Assembly: GCF_023168325.1 (NCBI RefSeq)
Contig: NZ_AP025688.1
Span: 3,162,001-3,226,000 of the forward strand
From: Tsukamurella sp. PLM1
Lineage (GTDB): Bacteria; Actinomycetota; Actinomycetes; Mycobacteriales; Mycobacteriaceae
DNA: 64,000 bases
Direction of reading: 5' to 3'
Below are positions 35,156-46,375 of this stretch, one piece after another. Under the pieces are notes generated by a model. It saw nothing but the letters and a program-made list of their open reading frames with translations, was not told the DNA's origin and ran no database searches. The position numbers and the translations under genes were made by a program. Numbering within the stretch: the stretch's first letter is position 1; each line of letters starts with the position of its first letter.

Positions 35156-35522
35156 TGGAGCCGCCGGGAATTGAACCCGGGTCCTCCGTCATTTCTACGG
35201 GGCTTCTCCGTGCGCAGTCCGCTGTGTCTCTACTCGGATCTCCCCATCTCACGGACGAGCGGGGATGACGATCCCAGTCGCTGTGTGATGTCCCTCACGA
35301 TGCCGCGACCGCACCGTGAGGTGATCCCTCTAGCTGATGCCAGGAACCGGGCCGAGGGCGAACCCGGGCTGACAGACTCGCCTGGCTGCTTAGGCAGCGA
35401 GAGCGAAGTCGCGCTGATTGGAATCGGCGCTTAATTGGTTGCCGCGACGCTTACGGTGGTCTCCAGCCTGCACCGGCACGCTTCCCCCGCGTCAACAAAC
35501 GAAGTCGAAACCGATCGGCCCC
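35156..35522 (-). ncRNA. ssrA: tmRNA (10Sa RNA)
   Basis: 367 nt. The 5' end GGGGCCGATCGGTTTCGACTT and 3' end with the T-arm GGGTTCAATTCCC close an alanyl-type acceptor stem (GGGGCCG with CGGCTCC); CCA is not encoded. The resume reading frame is at 35434-35396 and reads ADSNQRDFALAA followed by TAA. That is the mycobacterial ADSHQRDYALAA type with two changes. With SmpB (35838) it rescues stalled ribosomes and tags products for proteolysis. Confidence 0.96.
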
Positions 35523-35607
35523 TCATCGCCCGCCTCAGCGGAAGCCCACCCTCACGGGGTGGAAGTTCCATACTACCGCACCGACATCGCCGCCTGTCCA
35601 GTGATTA

Positions 35608-35727
35608 TCAGACGGTGCGCACGCGCACCCCGGCGGTCGACGCGCTCATGTTGGCAAGCACGACCAGAAGGATCGCCCCCACCCGGTGCGCCCACGAGAC
35701 GACCTTGGCCTTGTTCTCGACACTCAT
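35608..35727 (-). CDS. Small membrane protein, 39 residues
   Basis: ATG 35727 has a good ribosome site (GTGAGGAG, 6-bp spacing). The peptide MSVENKAKVVSWAHRVGAIL continues with LVVLANMSASTAG, i.e. a short basic head, one hydrophobic segment at about residues 16-28 and a small tail, ending at TGA 35610-35608. It lies between smpB and ssrA on the same strand. It has no recognised family. It could be a chance frame, but ribosome site, codon use and composition look genuine. Confidence 0.5.
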   Translation of the reverse strand: MSVENKAKVVSWAHRVGAILLVVLANMSASTAGVRVRTV

Positions 35728-35837
35728 GGATCACTCCTCACTTGAGTCCCACAAGTCACATCAGCAACTCGTATCTCAAGTGAACGCCCGTGACCCTGCG
35801 AACTCAACGCGCCACGCCGCGCACCGTCGGAAAGAAA

Positions 35838-36317
35838 TCAGCCGCGCATGCCCTTGACGCGCCGGCCCAGCTCCCGGACCAGCTCGCGCTCGGCGGTGCG
35901 GCGCGCGATGTCCTGGCGCTTGTCGTAGTCCTGCTTGCCCTTGGCGAGCGCCAGTTCGACCTTCACGCGGCCGTCGTTGAAGTACATCGACAGGGGCACC
36001 AGCGTCTGGTTGCCCTCGCGGATCTTGCCCGTGAGCGAGTCGATCTCGCGGCGGTGCATCAGCAGCTTGCGGGTGCGGCGCGGCGTGTGGTTGGTCCAGG
36101 TGCCGTTCCCGTATTCGGGGATGTGCAGGCCGCGGAGCCAGACCTCGCCGTCGTCGATCGTCGCGTAGGCGTCCACCAGCGACGCCTTGCCCTCGCGCAA
36201 CGCCTTGACCTCGGTCCCCACCAGCACCACGCCGGCCTCGAAGGTGTCGAGGATGGCGTAGTTGTGGCGCGCCTTGCGGTTGCTCGCGATCACCGAGCGC
36301 CCCTTCTCCTTCGCCAT
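35838..36317 (-). CDS. smpB: SsrA-binding protein SmpB
   Basis: 159 residues from ATG 36317. SmpB signatures are [20 protein letters not shown] (near the N-terminus), [28 protein letters not shown], and the basic tail [20 protein letters not shown]. It binds tmRNA and positions it in the A site. The gene order ftsE-ftsX-smpB-ssrA on one strand is standard for actinobacteria. Confidence 0.96.
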   Translation of the reverse strand: MAKEKGRSVIASNRKARHNYAILDTFEAGVVLVGTEVKALREGKASLVDAYATIDDGEVWLRGLHIPEYGNGTWTNHTPRRTRKLLMHRREIDSLTGKIREGNQTLVPLSMYFNDGRVKVELALAKGKQDYDKRQDIARRTAERELVRELGRRVKGMRG

Positions 36318-36421
36318 CGCGATTTCCTCTCGTACTGCCGGCGGTGCGGCTGGACAACCACTCCATCGTACGGGGATTCGACGGTGCGCGGAAAGCGACT
36401 TATCGGCGGGGCGCCGCGCGG

Positions 36422-37327
36422 CTACTCCCGCACGTAGAACCGCAGCGTGACGTACGCGGTGACGGCGGCGAAGCCGGCGCCCACGAGGATCAACCAGGGC
36501 GAGACCAGGAGCACGTCGGTATTGGTGATCCGCGCCAGGATGTTCACCCCGTACATCTCGCGGAGCGCGCGGTCGAAGAACAGCGACTTGCCGAGGAACA
36601 GACCGCCGATCGCGAGCACGGCGCCGATCACCGCGGCGAGTACCGCCTCCAGCAGGAACGGCAGCTGGGTGTACCAGCGGCTCGCGCCCACGAGCCGCAT
36701 GATCGACACTTCCGTGCGGCGCGTGTAGGCCGCGACCTGCACGGTGTTGGCGATCAGCAGGATCGCCGCGACGGCCTGGATGAGGGCGACGAAGAAGGCC
36801 GCGTTGCGCGCGCCGCCGAGCACGGAGAAGACCCGCTCGACCAGTTCGCGCTGGTCCTGCACGCCGGACACGCCCGGCTGGGTCTTCACCGCGTCGATCA
36901 CCGCGGAGAACCGGTTCTCGTCGCCCACGCGCACCTTGAAGGACGCCGGCAATACGCCCGGGCGCACCAGCTCGGCCAGCTCCGGCTGGTCGGCGAACGT
37001 CTTGGACTTCGCCGTCTCGAGGGCCTTCTCCTGGGAGATGAAGTCGATCGAGTCGACGCCCGGCTGCGCCTTGATCTTCGACTCGATGGCCTGACAGACC
37101 TCTTTCTGGCAATTCGGATCGTCGGCGGCGACCTTGTCGTCGACGAACACCTGGATCTCGACGCGCTGCAGGAAGATGTCCTGGCTCTTGTCGGCCATCC
37201 GCACCACCAGCAGGCCGCCGCCGAACAGGCCGAGCGAGATCGCGGTGGTGAGGATCATGGCGATCGTCATGCTCACGTTCCGGCGCAGGCCCGTGAGGAC
37301 CTCGCTGGTGATGAAGCTGGCACGCAC
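36422..37327 (-). CDS. ftsX: Cell-division permease FtsX
   Basis: 301 residues, intact. An N-terminal membrane segment ([20 protein letters not shown]) precedes a large extracytoplasmic loop (about residues 50-165) that includes a Cys pair at NCQKEVCQ. Three further membrane segments follow. FtsX couples the FtsE ATPase to septal peptidoglycan hydrolases; in mycobacteria the loop binds RipC. It is 39 bases after ftsE. Confidence 0.95.
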   Translation of the reverse strand: MRASFITSEVLTGLRRNVSMTIAMILTTAISLGLFGGGLLVVRMADKSQDIFLQRVEIQVFVDDKVAADDPNCQKEVCQAIESKIKAQPGVDSIDFISQEKALETAKSKTFADQPELAELVRPGVLPASFKVRVGDENRFSAVIDAVKTQPGVSGVQDQRELVERVFSVLGGARNAAFFVALIQAVAAILLIANTVQVAAYTRRTEVSIMRLVGASRWYTQLPFLLEAVLAAVIGAVLAIGGLFLGKSLFFDRALREMYGVNILARITNTDVLLVSPWLILVGAGFAAVTAYVTLRFYVRE

Positions 37328-37366
37328 GTGGAATCAGTCCTTCGAAGTCGTATCAGTCGGCGGGTC

Positions 37367-38056
37367 TCAGCGGCCCAGGCCGTAGACGCCGGTCGCGTCG
37401 TCGCGCACCATCTCGCCCATGCGGAACTCGATCACGCGGCGGCGCATCGAGTCCACGATGTGGCGGTCGTGCGTGGCCATGACCACAGTGGTCCCGGCCC
37501 GGTTGATCCGGTCCAGTACGTCCACGATCTCGGCGGAGGTGTCGGGGTCGAGGTTGCCGGTGGGTTCGTCCGCGAGCAGCAGCAGCGGCCGGTTGGCGAT
37601 CGCGCGGGCGATCGCGACGCGCTGCTTCTCGCCGCCCGACAGCTCGTCGGGCATCCTGTTCGCCTTGCCGCCGAGCCCGACGTAGTCGAGCACCTGCGGC
37701 ACGGTCCGGTCGATCACGGTGCGGGGCTTGCCGATCACCTCGAGCGCGAACGCCACGTTCTCCGCGACCGTCTTCTGCTGCAGCAGGCGGAAGTCCTGGA
37801 ACACGCAGCCCAGCGACTGCCGCAGCTGCGGCACACGCCTCGCCGACAGCTTGTTCACGTGGAACTCCCCCACATGCACGTCGCCCGTGGTCGGCTTGTC
37901 CTCCTTGAGCAGGAGCCGGAAGAACGTCGACTTGCCCGAACCCGACGGCCCGATCAGGAAGGCGAACTCCCCCTTGCCGATCTGCAGCGACAGGTCGCTG
38001 AGCGCCGGCCTGGCCGACGCCTTGTACTTCATCGTGACGTTCTCGAGCGTGATCAC
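37367..38056 (-). CDS. ftsE: Cell-division ATPase FtsE
   Basis: 229 residues. Walker [11 protein letters not shown]-loop VFQDFRLL, signature LSGGEKQR, Walker [13 protein letters not shown] and switch MATHDRHIV are all present. The N-terminus [19 protein letters not shown] is typical. It is the partner of FtsX and regulates septal cell-wall hydrolysis. Confidence 0.96.
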   Translation of the reverse strand: MITLENVTMKYKASARPALSDLSLQIGKGEFAFLIGPSGSGKSTFFRLLLKEDKPTTGDVHVGEFHVNKLSARRVPQLRQSLGCVFQDFRLLQQKTVAENVAFALEVIGKPRTVIDRTVPQVLDYVGLGGKANRMPDELSGGEKQRVAIARAIANRPLLLLADEPTGNLDPDTSAEIVDVLDRINRAGTTVVMATHDRHIVDSMRRRVIEFRMGEMVRDDATGVYGLGR

Positions 38057-38083
38057 GGTCGCCCAGTGTACTGACGCCCGGCG

Positions 38084-38628
38084 CTAGCCCGGCGCAACCG
38101 TCGTCGACGGTGCGCCGCCGGGAGTGGGAGGCTCGGTCGTCGCACCCGGGATCTCCGGCAGGGGAACTCCGCCCGGCAGGACGATCCCCGGCGCGGAGGT
38201 GGTCGCCGACGCCCCCGTCATCGGTGCGACCGGCTCCCCCGAGCGGCCGGGGTTCGTCGACGACGGTGCGCCGGACTCCCCGCCGCGCCGCTCGGCGCGA
38301 CCGCGCTCGACGGTTCCGGGCCGGGCGTGGTGGTGATCGGCGCGTCGTAGGTGGGCTCCTCCTGCGTGGGCGCGGGCGCGGTCGTGGTGGCGACGGGCGT
38401 CTGCCCGGTGCGCCGCTGCTCCTCGGGGACGAACTGCGCGTACAGGTCGAGGTACCACCACATCAGCCCCAGGAACACCAGGCCCAGCACGACGGTGCTG
38501 GTACGGGCCCGGGTGTGCGGGATCGTCTTCGGGATCCGCTCCCACGCTGTCGGGACGGGACGGGTGGGTTCGGGCTCGGCCCGGTCGTCCCCGGACGGGC
38601 CGCCGGGGGCCTGCGAGGGCTCGGTCAT
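38084..38628 (-). CDS. Single-pass membrane protein with Pro/Thr/Ser-rich tail, frameshifted
   Basis: It starts [16 protein letters not shown]. One membrane segment is at about residues 43-66 (TSTVVLGLVFLGLMWWYLDL). An outside Pro/Thr/Ser-rich tail follows. A missing G near 38281 shifts the end; repaired it reads SGAAGESGAPSSTNPGRSGE and ends GGAPSTTVAPG, about 181 residues. Similar small proteins lie between mscS and ftsE in related genera. No function is known. It overlaps mscS by four bases. Confidence 0.75.
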
Positions 38629-39536
38629 TGCGGCCGCACCTCCTCTTCGTCCTCGACGGTGTCGGTGACCGGCGAGACCTCGATGCCGGCCGTCGCGAGG
38701 CTGCGGACGATGCGCTCGCGCAGATTGCGCCCGACCTCGAACTGCTTGCCGGGCAGCGTGCGCGCGACCATCCGCAGGTTCACCCGATCCAGGTCGATCG
38801 ACTCGATGCCCATGAGGGTGGGCTCGTCGAGCAGCAGCGTCGACATCATCGGGTCGTTGTAGGCCCGCTCGCCGACGCGGTGCAGCAGGGTGTTGACCTT
38901 GCCCATGTCGACGGTCTTCGGCAACGGGATGTCGACGACGGCACGCGCCCAGTCCTTGGACAGGTTGGTGGCCTTCACGATTTGCCCGTTGGGGACGGTG
39001 ATCACCTCGCCGTCGGTGTTGCGCAGCTTGGTCACTCGCAGCGTGACGTCGGAGACGGTGCCCTCCGCCTCCGAGCCACCGGTGAGGCTCAGGTTCACCA
39101 CGTCACCGAAGCCGTACTGGCGCTCGGTGATGAGGAAGAACCCCGCCAGCAGGTCCTGCACGATCCGCTGCGCTCCGAAGCCCAGCGCCGCCCCGATGAC
39201 GGTGGCCGGCGCGACCAGTGCGTTGATCGGCACGCCCAGCGCCTTCACCACCTGGTAGGCGACGAACAGGTAGATCGCCGCGATCGCGACCCAGCTGATC
39301 ACCTGGATCAGCGCGTGCTGGTGCTTGGCCGACTCCGAGCGGACGAGGGAGTCACTGTTCTTGAACTGGGCGTCGATCCGCATGGTGACGCGGGCCGAGG
39401 ACCAGTTGACGAACCGGTTCGCCAGGACCGCGGCGACTATCCACAGCGCGATCGGCAGCACCCGCTGGAACATGAGGAGCCGCCACCCCGTGACATCGGG
39501 GAGGAAGGAGGTCGCGAGCAGCGTGCTAGTCGTCAT
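38625..39536 (-). CDS. MscS-family mechanosensitive ion channel
   Basis: 303 residues from ATG 39536, overlapping the prfB stop by 11 bases. Three membrane segments lead to the pore helix ([20 protein letters not shown]) and the beta domain ([20 protein letters not shown] ... [20 protein letters not shown], each shorter than the limit). The C-terminal domain is reduced. It releases solutes at hypo-osmotic shock. Confidence 0.92.
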   Translation of the reverse strand: MTTSTLLATSFLPDVTGWRLLMFQRVLPIALWIVAAVLANRFVNWSSARVTMRIDAQFKNSDSLVRSESAKHQHALIQVISWVAIAAIYLFVAYQVVKALGVPINALVAPATVIGAALGFGAQRIVQDLLAGFFLITERQYGFGDVVNLSLTGGSEAEGTVSDVTLRVTKLRNTDGEVITVPNGQIVKATNLSKDWARAVVDIPLPKTVDMGKVNTLLHRVGERAYNDPMMSTLLLDEPTLMGIESIDLDRVNLRMVARTLPGKQFEVGRNLRERIVRSLATAGIEVSPVTDTVEDEEEVRPQ

Positions 39537-40647
39537 CGCCGCGCATCCGCCAGCGGATACCGGCCTCGATGAAGCCGTCCAGGTCACCGTCGAGCACCGC
39601 CGACGGGTTGTTGACCTCGTACTCGGTGCGCAGGTCCTTGACCATCTGGTACGGGTGCAGCACGTAGGAGCGCATCTGATTGCCCCAGGACGCGCCCTCG
39701 TTGGTCTTGAGAGCGTCCATCTGCGCGCGCTCCTCCTGCCGCTTGCGCTCGAGCAGCTTGGCCTGCAGGACCTTCATGGCCGAGACCTTGTTCTGCAGCT
39801 GACTCTTCTCGTTCTGGCAGGTGACGACGATGCCCGTCGGGATGTGCGTGAGCCGCACCGCGGAGTCCGTGGTGTTGACCGACTGGCCGCCCGGGCCCGA
39901 CGACCGGTACACGTCCACGCGCACCTCGTTCTCGTCGACGTCGATGTGGTCGGTGGTCTCCACCACGGGCAGCACCTCGACCTCGGCGAACGAGGTCTGG
40001 CGGCGGCCCTGGTTGTCGAACGGGCTGATCCGCACGAGGCGATGGGTGCCCATCTCGACGGACAGCGTGCCGTACGCGTAGTCGGTCTTCACCGCGAACG
40101 TCGCGGACTTCAGGCCCGCCTCCTCGGCGTAGCTGGTGTCGTAGACCTCCACGCCGTAGCCGTGCTTCTCGGCCCAGCGGACGTACATGCGCATGAGCAT
40201 CTCGGCCCAGTCCGCGGCGTCGACGCCGCCGGCGCCGGCGCGGATGTTGACCAGCGCGTCGCGAGCGTCGTACTCGCCCGAGAGCATGGTCTTGACCTCC
40301 ATGGCCTCGATCTCGACGCGCAGCTGGGCGCGGTCACCGTCGGCGTCCTCGAGGGCGGCCACCCGGTCGTCACCCTCCTCCGCCTCGGCCAGCTCGTAGA
40401 GCACCGGCAGATCGTCGAGACGCTGGCGCAGGTCGGTGACGCGGCGCAACTCGGCCTGGGCGTGGGAGAGCTGGCTGGTGACCTGCTGCGCGTTGGCCTG
40501 GTCGTTCCACAGCTCGGGGTCGGACGCCTTGTGTTCCAGCTCGTCGACGCGGCGGCGCAACTCGTCGAGGTCGATCACCTTCTCCACCGTCTGCAGGGTG
40601 GTGTCGAGGCTCTCGATGTCTGCGGTTACGTCAGGATGCACAGTCAC
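39526..40647 (-). CDS. prfB: Peptide chain release factor 2
   Basis: 373 residues from GTG 40647, intact. The peptidyl-hydrolysis motif is [12 protein letters not shown]; the anticodon-like SPF is in [12 protein letters not shown]. There is no in-frame UGA near codon 26, so the autoregulatory +1 frameshift of E. coli prfB is absent, as usual in actinobacteria. It terminates at UGA and UAA. Confidence 0.96.
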   Translation of the reverse strand: MTVHPDVTADIESLDTTLQTVEKVIDLDELRRRVDELEHKASDPELWNDQANAQQVTSQLSHAQAELRRVTDLRQRLDDLPVLYELAEAEEGDDRVAALEDADGDRAQLRVEIEAMEVKTMLSGEYDARDALVNIRAGAGGVDAADWAEMLMRMYVRWAEKHGYGVEVYDTSYAEEAGLKSATFAVKTDYAYGTLSVEMGTHRLVRISPFDNQGRRQTSFAEVEVLPVVETTDHIDVDENEVRVDVYRSSGPGGQSVNTTDSAVRLTHIPTGIVVTCQNEKSQLQNKVSAMKVLQAKLLERKRQEERAQMDALKTNEGASWGNQMRSYVLHPYQMVKDLRTEYEVNNPSAVLDGDLDGFIEAGIRWRMRGDDD

Positions 40648-40703
40648 TCAGGATACTGGCCCCGCGCGCCGCGCGAGTCCGGCCGCGCCCTTAAGGTCGC
40701 CTC

Positions 40704-41471
40704 ATGGCCGGATGGGAGCTGGTGATCGTCCTCGTCGCCGGCGTCGGCGCAGGATTCATCAATTCCCTCGTCGGCAGCGGCACGCTGATCACCTTCCCGA
40801 CGCTGGTCGCCTTCGGCGTTCCGCCGGTGACGGCGACGATCAGCAACGCCGTCGGCCTCGTCGCGGGCGGGGTCTCCGGAACCTGGGGTTACCGGCGCGA
40901 GCTCTCCGGGCAACTCGCGCGGCTGCGCTGGCAGATGCCGGCCTCGGTCGCGGGTGCGCTTGTCGGCGCGTTCCTCCTGCTGCACCTGCCCGAGACCGTC
41001 TTCGAGACGGTCGTCCCGGTCCTGCTGGTGCTCGCGCTGGTCCTGGTGGTGCTGCAGCCGCGCATTCAGAGGTGGACGGCGCCACACGACGATGCCGCGG
41101 CGACGTCGGGCGGCCGGCTCGCGGCGCTCGTCGCCGCCACCTTCACGATCGGGGTGTACGGCGGCTACTTCACCGCCGCGCAGGGCATTCTGCTGGTCGC
41201 TGCGATGGGGGTCCTCGTACACGACGACCTGCAGCGGCTCAACGCGGCCAAGAACCTGCTCTCGCTGCTGGTGAACGTGGTCGCGGCGGTGTTCTACCTG
41301 GTGGTCGCGTTCGACCGGATCGACTGGCCGGTGGCCGGGGTGATCGCGGTGGGATCGCTGGCCGGCGGCGCGCTCGGGGCGCGTTTCGGCCGACGCCTCT
41401 CGCCCACCGCCCTTCGGGCCGTCATCGTCGTGGTCGGGACCATCGGGCTGTGGCGCCTCCTCACGACGTAG
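40704..41471 (+). CDS. TSUP (TauE/SafE) family membrane transporter
   Basis: 255 residues with about eight membrane segments. The family repeats read GFINSLVGSGTLITFPTLVA and GVYGGYFTAAQGILLVAAMG, the second with the AAKNLLSLLVNVVAA helix. TSUP proteins move sulfite, sulfonates or other small anions. It is divergent from prfB. Confidence 0.88.
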   Translation: MAGWELVIVLVAGVGAGFINSLVGSGTLITFPTLVAFGVPPVTATISNAVGLVAGGVSGTWGYRRELSGQLARLRWQMPASVAGALVGAFLLLHLPETVFETVVPVLLVLALVLVVLQPRIQRWTAPHDDAAATSGGRLAALVAATFTIGVYGGYFTAAQGILLVAAMGVLVHDDLQRLNAAKNLLSLLVNVVAAVFYLVVAFDRIDWPVAGVIAVGSLAGGALGARFGRRLSPTALRAVIVVVGTIGLWRLLTT

Positions 41472-41477
41472 TGCCCC

Positions 41478-41840
41478 TCAGAGCGCGGGCGGCTGCAGCG
41501 ATCCGAGCTGCCAGGAGCTGTCGACCTTGCCCACTTTGTAGTAGACGGGCAGCCGGTCCCCGACCTCCGGCCAGCGCTCCGTGAAGTCGACCACGAGACG
41601 CCGGTAGACGTGCGTGGGCGCCGTGGTCGGGCCGACGATGCTGCCCGAGACGGTCACGAACGCCTGCCCCTTCTGATCGGGTTCGACGGGGCGCGGGCTG
41701 ACTCCGGTGAGCGTGAGCTCGCCGTCCTCCATGCCCGGCCCGGCCGGCGCGGTGCCGAGTGTCCCCTTCTTCGAGCGCTGCCACATGATCACCAGCGCGG
41801 CGAGCATCACGGCGAGCATCCCGATCCAGACCAGTTCCAT
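41478..41840 (-). CDS. Membrane-anchored protein of unknown function
   Basis: 120 residues. An N-terminal anchor ([20 protein letters not shown]) precedes a soluble domain with Val-rich strands ([20 protein letters not shown]) and [17 protein letters not shown] do not recognise the domain. It is convergent with the TSUP gene. Confidence 0.7.
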   Translation of the reverse strand: MELVWIGMLAVMLAALVIMWQRSKKGTLGTAPAGPGMEDGELTLTGVSPRPVEPDQKGQAFVTVSGSIVGPTTAPTHVYRRLVVDFTERWPEVGDRLPVYYKVGKVDSSWQLGSLQPPAL

Positions 41841-41923
41841 ATGTCCAGATTACCGACGCTCCGGGAATCGGTGCCCCAGCGCCGGTCGTGGGCGCGCTGC
41901 CCGGCCTCGGCTACCGTTCACGC

Positions 41924-42736
41924 ATGTCGAGCGCACCGTCGAACTCCGCTGCCCCCGCCCTGCACCCCGACCTGGCCCTCGCTCTGGAACTGGCCGACGC
42001 CGCGGACGAGCTGACCATGGCACGGTTCGGCGCCCTGGACCTGAAGGTCGACGCGAAGCCCGACCTCACGCCGGTCTCGGACGCCGACCTCGCGACCGAG
42101 ACCCTGATCCGCGACCGCCTCGCGGTCGCGCGTCCCGGCGACGCGGTGCTCGGCGAGGAGTTCGGCGGCGAGCCGGTGTTCTCGGGACGGCAGTGGGTGA
42201 TCGACCCGATCGACGGCACGAAGAACTACGTCCGCGCCGTGCCGGTGTGGTGCACGCTGATCGCGCTCCTCGAGGACGGGGTGCCCGTGGTCGGCGTGGT
42301 CTCGGCGCCCGCGCTGCGCCGCCGGTGGTTCGCCTCGGCGGGGTCGGGCGCGTTCACCGCGTTCGACGGTGCCGAACCCCGCCGGATCTCGGTATCGGGC
42401 GTGCGCGAGATCGCCGACTCGTCGATCTCGTTCTCCGACCTGTCGTACTTCCCGGACGCCGGTTCGCGCGAGCGGTTCCTCGCCCTGGCCGCCGACGCGT
42501 GGCGCCTGCGCGGCTACGGCGACTTCTGGAGCTACTGTCTCGTGGCCGAGGGCGCCGTCGACATCGCGGTGGAACCCGAAGTGTCGCTGTGGGACCTGGC
42601 CGCCGTCGAGATCGTGGTCAGGGAGGCCGGGGGCCTGTTCACGGGCACCGACGGCACTCCGGGCCCGCACGCCGGCTCGGCCGTCGCGGCGAACCCCGAA
42701 CTGCATCCGCAGGTGCTGCGCCGTCTCAACGCGTGA
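41924..42736 (+). CDS. hisN: Histidinol-phosphatase (inositol-monophosphatase fold)
   Basis: 270 residues from ATG 41924. Mg-binding residues are in LGEEFGG and [18 protein letters not shown]; the late site is [17 protein letters not shown]. The order hisN-fadE24-fadE23 equals that around Rv3137 of M. tuberculosis, whose product is HisN, which supports this over other inositol-phosphatase paralogues. It catalyses the penultimate step of histidine synthesis. Confidence 0.9.
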   Translation: MSSAPSNSAAPALHPDLALALELADAADELTMARFGALDLKVDAKPDLTPVSDADLATETLIRDRLAVARPGDAVLGEEFGGEPVFSGRQWVIDPIDGTKNYVRAVPVWCTLIALLEDGVPVVGVVSAPALRRRWFASAGSGAFTAFDGAEPRRISVSGVREIADSSISFSDLSYFPDAGSRERFLALAADAWRLRGYGDFWSYCLVAEGAVDIAVEPEVSLWDLAAVEIVVREAGGLFTGTDGTPGPHAGSAVAANPELHPQVLRRLNA

Positions 42737-42773
42737 CACGCCGGGCGGTGTTTCGTCCCAACTCTTGGCACCG

Positions 42774-42816
42774 AACTTACCGCGGAGTAAGGTCGCTCCT
42801 GACTGATGAGTAAGTT
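42774..42816. promoter_or_regulatory. Candidate operator upstream of fadE24
   Basis: CTTAC-CGCGGA-GTAAG (42776-42791) plus a third half-site GTAAGTT (42810-42816) that mirrors AACTTAC (42774-42780). The site lies 45-87 bases upstream of the fadE24 start and suits a TetR-like dimer. Confidence 0.45.
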
Positions 42817-42860
42817 GGCGATACCGGCACCGGGATCAGCTCCCCGCGCACGGCCGCCAC

Positions 42861-44246
42861 ATGGACGAGATGGTGGAGATGAGCACGTCAACCGATCCCC
42901 GCGACACCAGCGCCATCGGGAAGAACCCGATCCGGCGCAACCCCACGGGCCAGCTGATCCGCGCCCTGATGGCCGTGGTCCAGACGCCGTTCGTGCAGAA
43001 CCGCGGCCTACAGGACGTGGTGAACCGCGTCGCCTACGAAGGCACCAAGCACGGGTTCAAGGCACTCGGCGCGGCCAACCGCTCCTTCAAGGTGGTGGCC
43101 GGCGGCGGTAAGCCGAAGCGACTCGGCTCGAGCACGAGGTCGAACTACGACCTCACCCCCGACGACGAGCAGAAGATGATTGCCGACACGGTCAAGGACT
43201 TCGCGGCGGAGATCATCCGCCCCGCGGCGTTCGACGCCGACGCCGCGACGAAGGCCCCGGAGTCGCTGCTCGAGCGCGCCACGGAGCTCGGTATCACGAT
43301 GATCAACGTGCCGGAGGAGCTCGACGGCGCCGGCACCGACCGCGGCGTCGTGACCAACGCCCTGGTCGCCGAGGCCCTCGCCTACGGCGACATGGGCCTC
43401 GCCCTGCCGATCCTGGCGCCGAGCGGCGTCGCGGTCACGCTCTCGCAGTACGGATCCGACGGCCAGCAGCAGACCTACCTCACCGAGTTCGCGGGCGAAA
43501 AGGTGCCGCAGTCCTCGGTGGTGATCAGCGAGCCCGGCGCGCTGTTCAACCCGTTCGCACTCGCCACGAAGGCCACCCGCACGTCGGGCGGGTTCGTGCT
43601 CACCGGCGTGAAGTCGATGGTGCCGCAGGCGGGTACGGCGGAGCTGTTCGTCGTGGCCGCGGAACTCGACGGCAAGCCCGCCCTGTTCATCGTGGAATCC
43701 GGCAGCGAGGGCGTCATCGTCGAGGGTGACCCGAGCATGGGCCTGCGCGCCGCGTCGCTGGGCCGCCTGAACCTGAACAAGGTCAAGGTTCCCGCCACCG
43801 CGCTACTGGGCGAGGTGGACCTCGACACCGCCGCGCAGAACTACACCGAGGTCGTGCGCCTCGCACGCCTCGGCTGGTCGGCGCTGGCGCTCGGAACCTC
43901 GCGTGCCGTACTGGATTACGTCACCCCGTACGTCAAGGAGCGGGAGGCGTTCGGCGAGCCGATCGCGCACCGTCAGGCGGTGGCGTTCGCCGTGGCCGAC
44001 ATGGCGACCGAGATCGACGGACTGGAGCTGTTGGTGTGGCGCGGCGCCTCGCGCGCCGAGCAGGGCCTGTCGTTCAGCCGCGAGGCCGCGCTGGCGCGGA
44101 AGTTCGCCACTGACAAGGGAATGAGGATCGGCCTGGACGGCCTGCAGTTGCTCGGCGGCCACGGCTTCACCAAGGAGCACCCGGTGGAGCGCTGGTACCG
44201 CGACCTGCGGGCCGTGGGTATCGCCGAGGGCGTCGCCGTCCTCTAG
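42861..44246 (+). CDS. fadE24: Acyl-CoA dehydrogenase (FadE24 orthologue)
   Basis: 461 residues; starts at ATG 42861, 42870 or 42879 are possible. The dehydrogenase core begins at about residue 95 (DLTPDDEQKMIADTVKDFA) after a 90-residue extension typical of FadE24. FAD/substrate motifs are VISEPGALFNPF, AAQNYTEVVRLARLGWSALA and LQLLGGHGFTKEHPVERWYRD. It is paired with FadE23 at 44275, as Rv3139-Rv3140, and the two probably form a heteromer. The pair is induced by isoniazid in M. tuberculosis (known for the orthologues). Confidence 0.9.
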   Translation: MDEMVEMSTSTDPRDTSAIGKNPIRRNPTGQLIRALMAVVQTPFVQNRGLQDVVNRVAYEGTKHGFKALGAANRSFKVVAGGGKPKRLGSSTRSNYDLTPDDEQKMIADTVKDFAAEIIRPAAFDADAATKAPESLLERATELGITMINVPEELDGAGTDRGVVTNALVAEALAYGDMGLALPILAPSGVAVTLSQYGSDGQQQTYLTEFAGEKVPQSSVVISEPGALFNPFALATKATRTSGGFVLTGVKSMVPQAGTAELFVVAAELDGKPALFIVESGSEGVIVEGDPSMGLRAASLGRLNLNKVKVPATALLGEVDLDTAAQNYTEVVRLARLGWSALALGTSRAVLDYVTPYVKEREAFGEPIAHRQAVAFAVADMATEIDGLELLVWRGASRAEQGLSFSREAALARKFATDKGMRIGLDGLQLLGGHGFTKEHPVERWYRDLRAVGIAEGVAVL

Positions 44247-44274
44247 TCCGACTCCTTCTCACGAAAGAACCATC

Positions 44275-45515
44275 ATGGCAATCAATCTGGAACTCCCCAA
44301 GAAGCTGAAGGCGTCGGCCGAGATGTCGCACCAGGGTGCGGCGGAGATCTTCCGCCCCATCTCGCGCAAGTACGACCTCGCCGAACACGAGTACCCCAAG
44401 GAACTCGACACCATCGCGGCGCTCTACGACGGACTGGCCGACGCGGGCCAGGCACCGTCGGCGGCGAGTGGCGACCGTAAGAAGGGCGAGGGCGAGGAGA
44501 AGCCCAAGCCCAAGCCGGCCGACGTCACCGCGGGCAGCCGCAACGGCGGCACCATGGAGTCGATCATCAACGCGATCGAGATGTGCTGGGGCGATGCGGG
44601 TCTCATGCTCGCCTTCCCGTACCAGGGCCTCGGCAACGCGGCCATCGCCGCGGTGGCCACCGACGAGCAGCTCGAGCGCTTCGGCAAGGTCTGGGCGTCG
44701 ATGGCGATCACGGAGCCGTCGTTCGGCTCGGACTCCGCCGCCGTGACCGCGACCGCGGTGCGCGACGGCGACGAATGGGTCCTCAACGGCACCAAGATCT
44801 TCGTGACGTCGGGCTCTCGCGCCGATCACATCGTGGTGTGGGCGACCGTGGACAAGAGCGCCGGCCGCGCCGCGATCAAGTCCTTCGTGGTCCCCCGGGA
44901 GCACCCGGGGTCACGGTGGCCCGGCTCGAGCACAAGCTGGGCATCCGCGCCTCGGACACCGCGGAGATCCGCTTCGAGGACTGCCGCATCCCCTTCGAGA
45001 ACATCCTCGGCAGCCCCGAGGTGAACGTGGAGAAGGGCTTCGCCGGGGTCATGCAGACCTTCGACAACACCCGCCCCCTCGTCGCCGCCATGGCGATCGG
45101 CGTCGCGCGGGCGTCGCTGGAGGAGCTGCGCACCGTCCTGGAGGACGCGGGCATCGTCATCGACTACGACGCGCCCGTAAACTCCCTGCCGCACGCCGCG
45201 GCCGAGTTCATCCGCCTCGAGTCCGATTGGGAGGCCGCCTACCAGCTCACGCTGAAGTCCGGCTGGATGGCCGACAACAAGGTGCCGAACTCGATGAACG
45301 CCTCGATGGCGAAGGCGAAGGCCGGCCGCGTGGGCTCGGACGTGACGCTCAAGGCCGTCGAGCTGGCCGGCGCGCTCGGCTACTCCGAGCGCACCCTGCT
45401 GGAGAAGTGGGCGCGCGACTCGAAGATCCTCGACATCTTCGAGGGCACGCAGCAGATCCAGCAGCTGATCATCGCGCGCCGCCACCTGGACCTCACGAGC
45501 GCACAGCTCAAGTAG
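44275..45515 (+). CDS. fadE23: Acyl-CoA dehydrogenase (FadE23 orthologue), frameshifted
   Basis: ATG 44275 begins MAINLELPKKLKASAEMSHQ. Core motifs are MAITEPSFGSDSAAV and, after a break at the GGGG run near 44911 (one G missing), VTVARLEHKLGIRASDTAEI, VEKGFAGVMQTFDNTRPLVA and the C-terminal DIFEGTQQIQQLIIARRHL. The total is about 413 residues. The catalytic Glu is in FEGTQQIQ. The gene lies 28 bases after fadE24. Confidence 0.9.
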
Positions 45516-45531
45516 TCCACCGACACCGCCC

Positions 45532-45572
45532 GAACGGGGCGTCGCCACGCACGCAGTGGCGGCGCCCCGTTC
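45532..45572 (+). terminator. Terminator after fadE23
   Basis: Long stem GAACGGGGCGTCGCCAC / GTGGCGGCGCCCCGTTC with a seven-base loop, 17 bases after the fadE23 stop. Confidence 0.75.
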
Positions 45573-45618
45573 ACCGTTCCGTGACCTTCGATTCACGTGA
45601 CCGCGACCACAAAACACC

Positions 45619-45634
45619 TGTGATTACCATCACT
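45619..45634. promoter_or_regulatory. CRP/GlxR-type site upstream of rpf
   Basis: TGTGA-TTACCA-TCACT matches nine of ten fixed consensus positions. It lies 399 bases before the rpf start, consistent with a promoter followed by a long leader. CRP control of rpfA is known in M. tuberculosis. Confidence 0.55.
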
Positions 45635-45684
45635 TTCCGCAGGTCATTACGCATGCAAGCTATTGTTAGCAATCGTCGCCGTGA

Positions 45685-46356
<672 letters not shown>

Positions 46357-46375
46357 TCCGCACCCACTGACGTCG

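Noticed and set aside
39526..40647. Programmed +1 frameshift in prfB
   Set aside because: The gene is one continuous frame with no early in-frame UGA.
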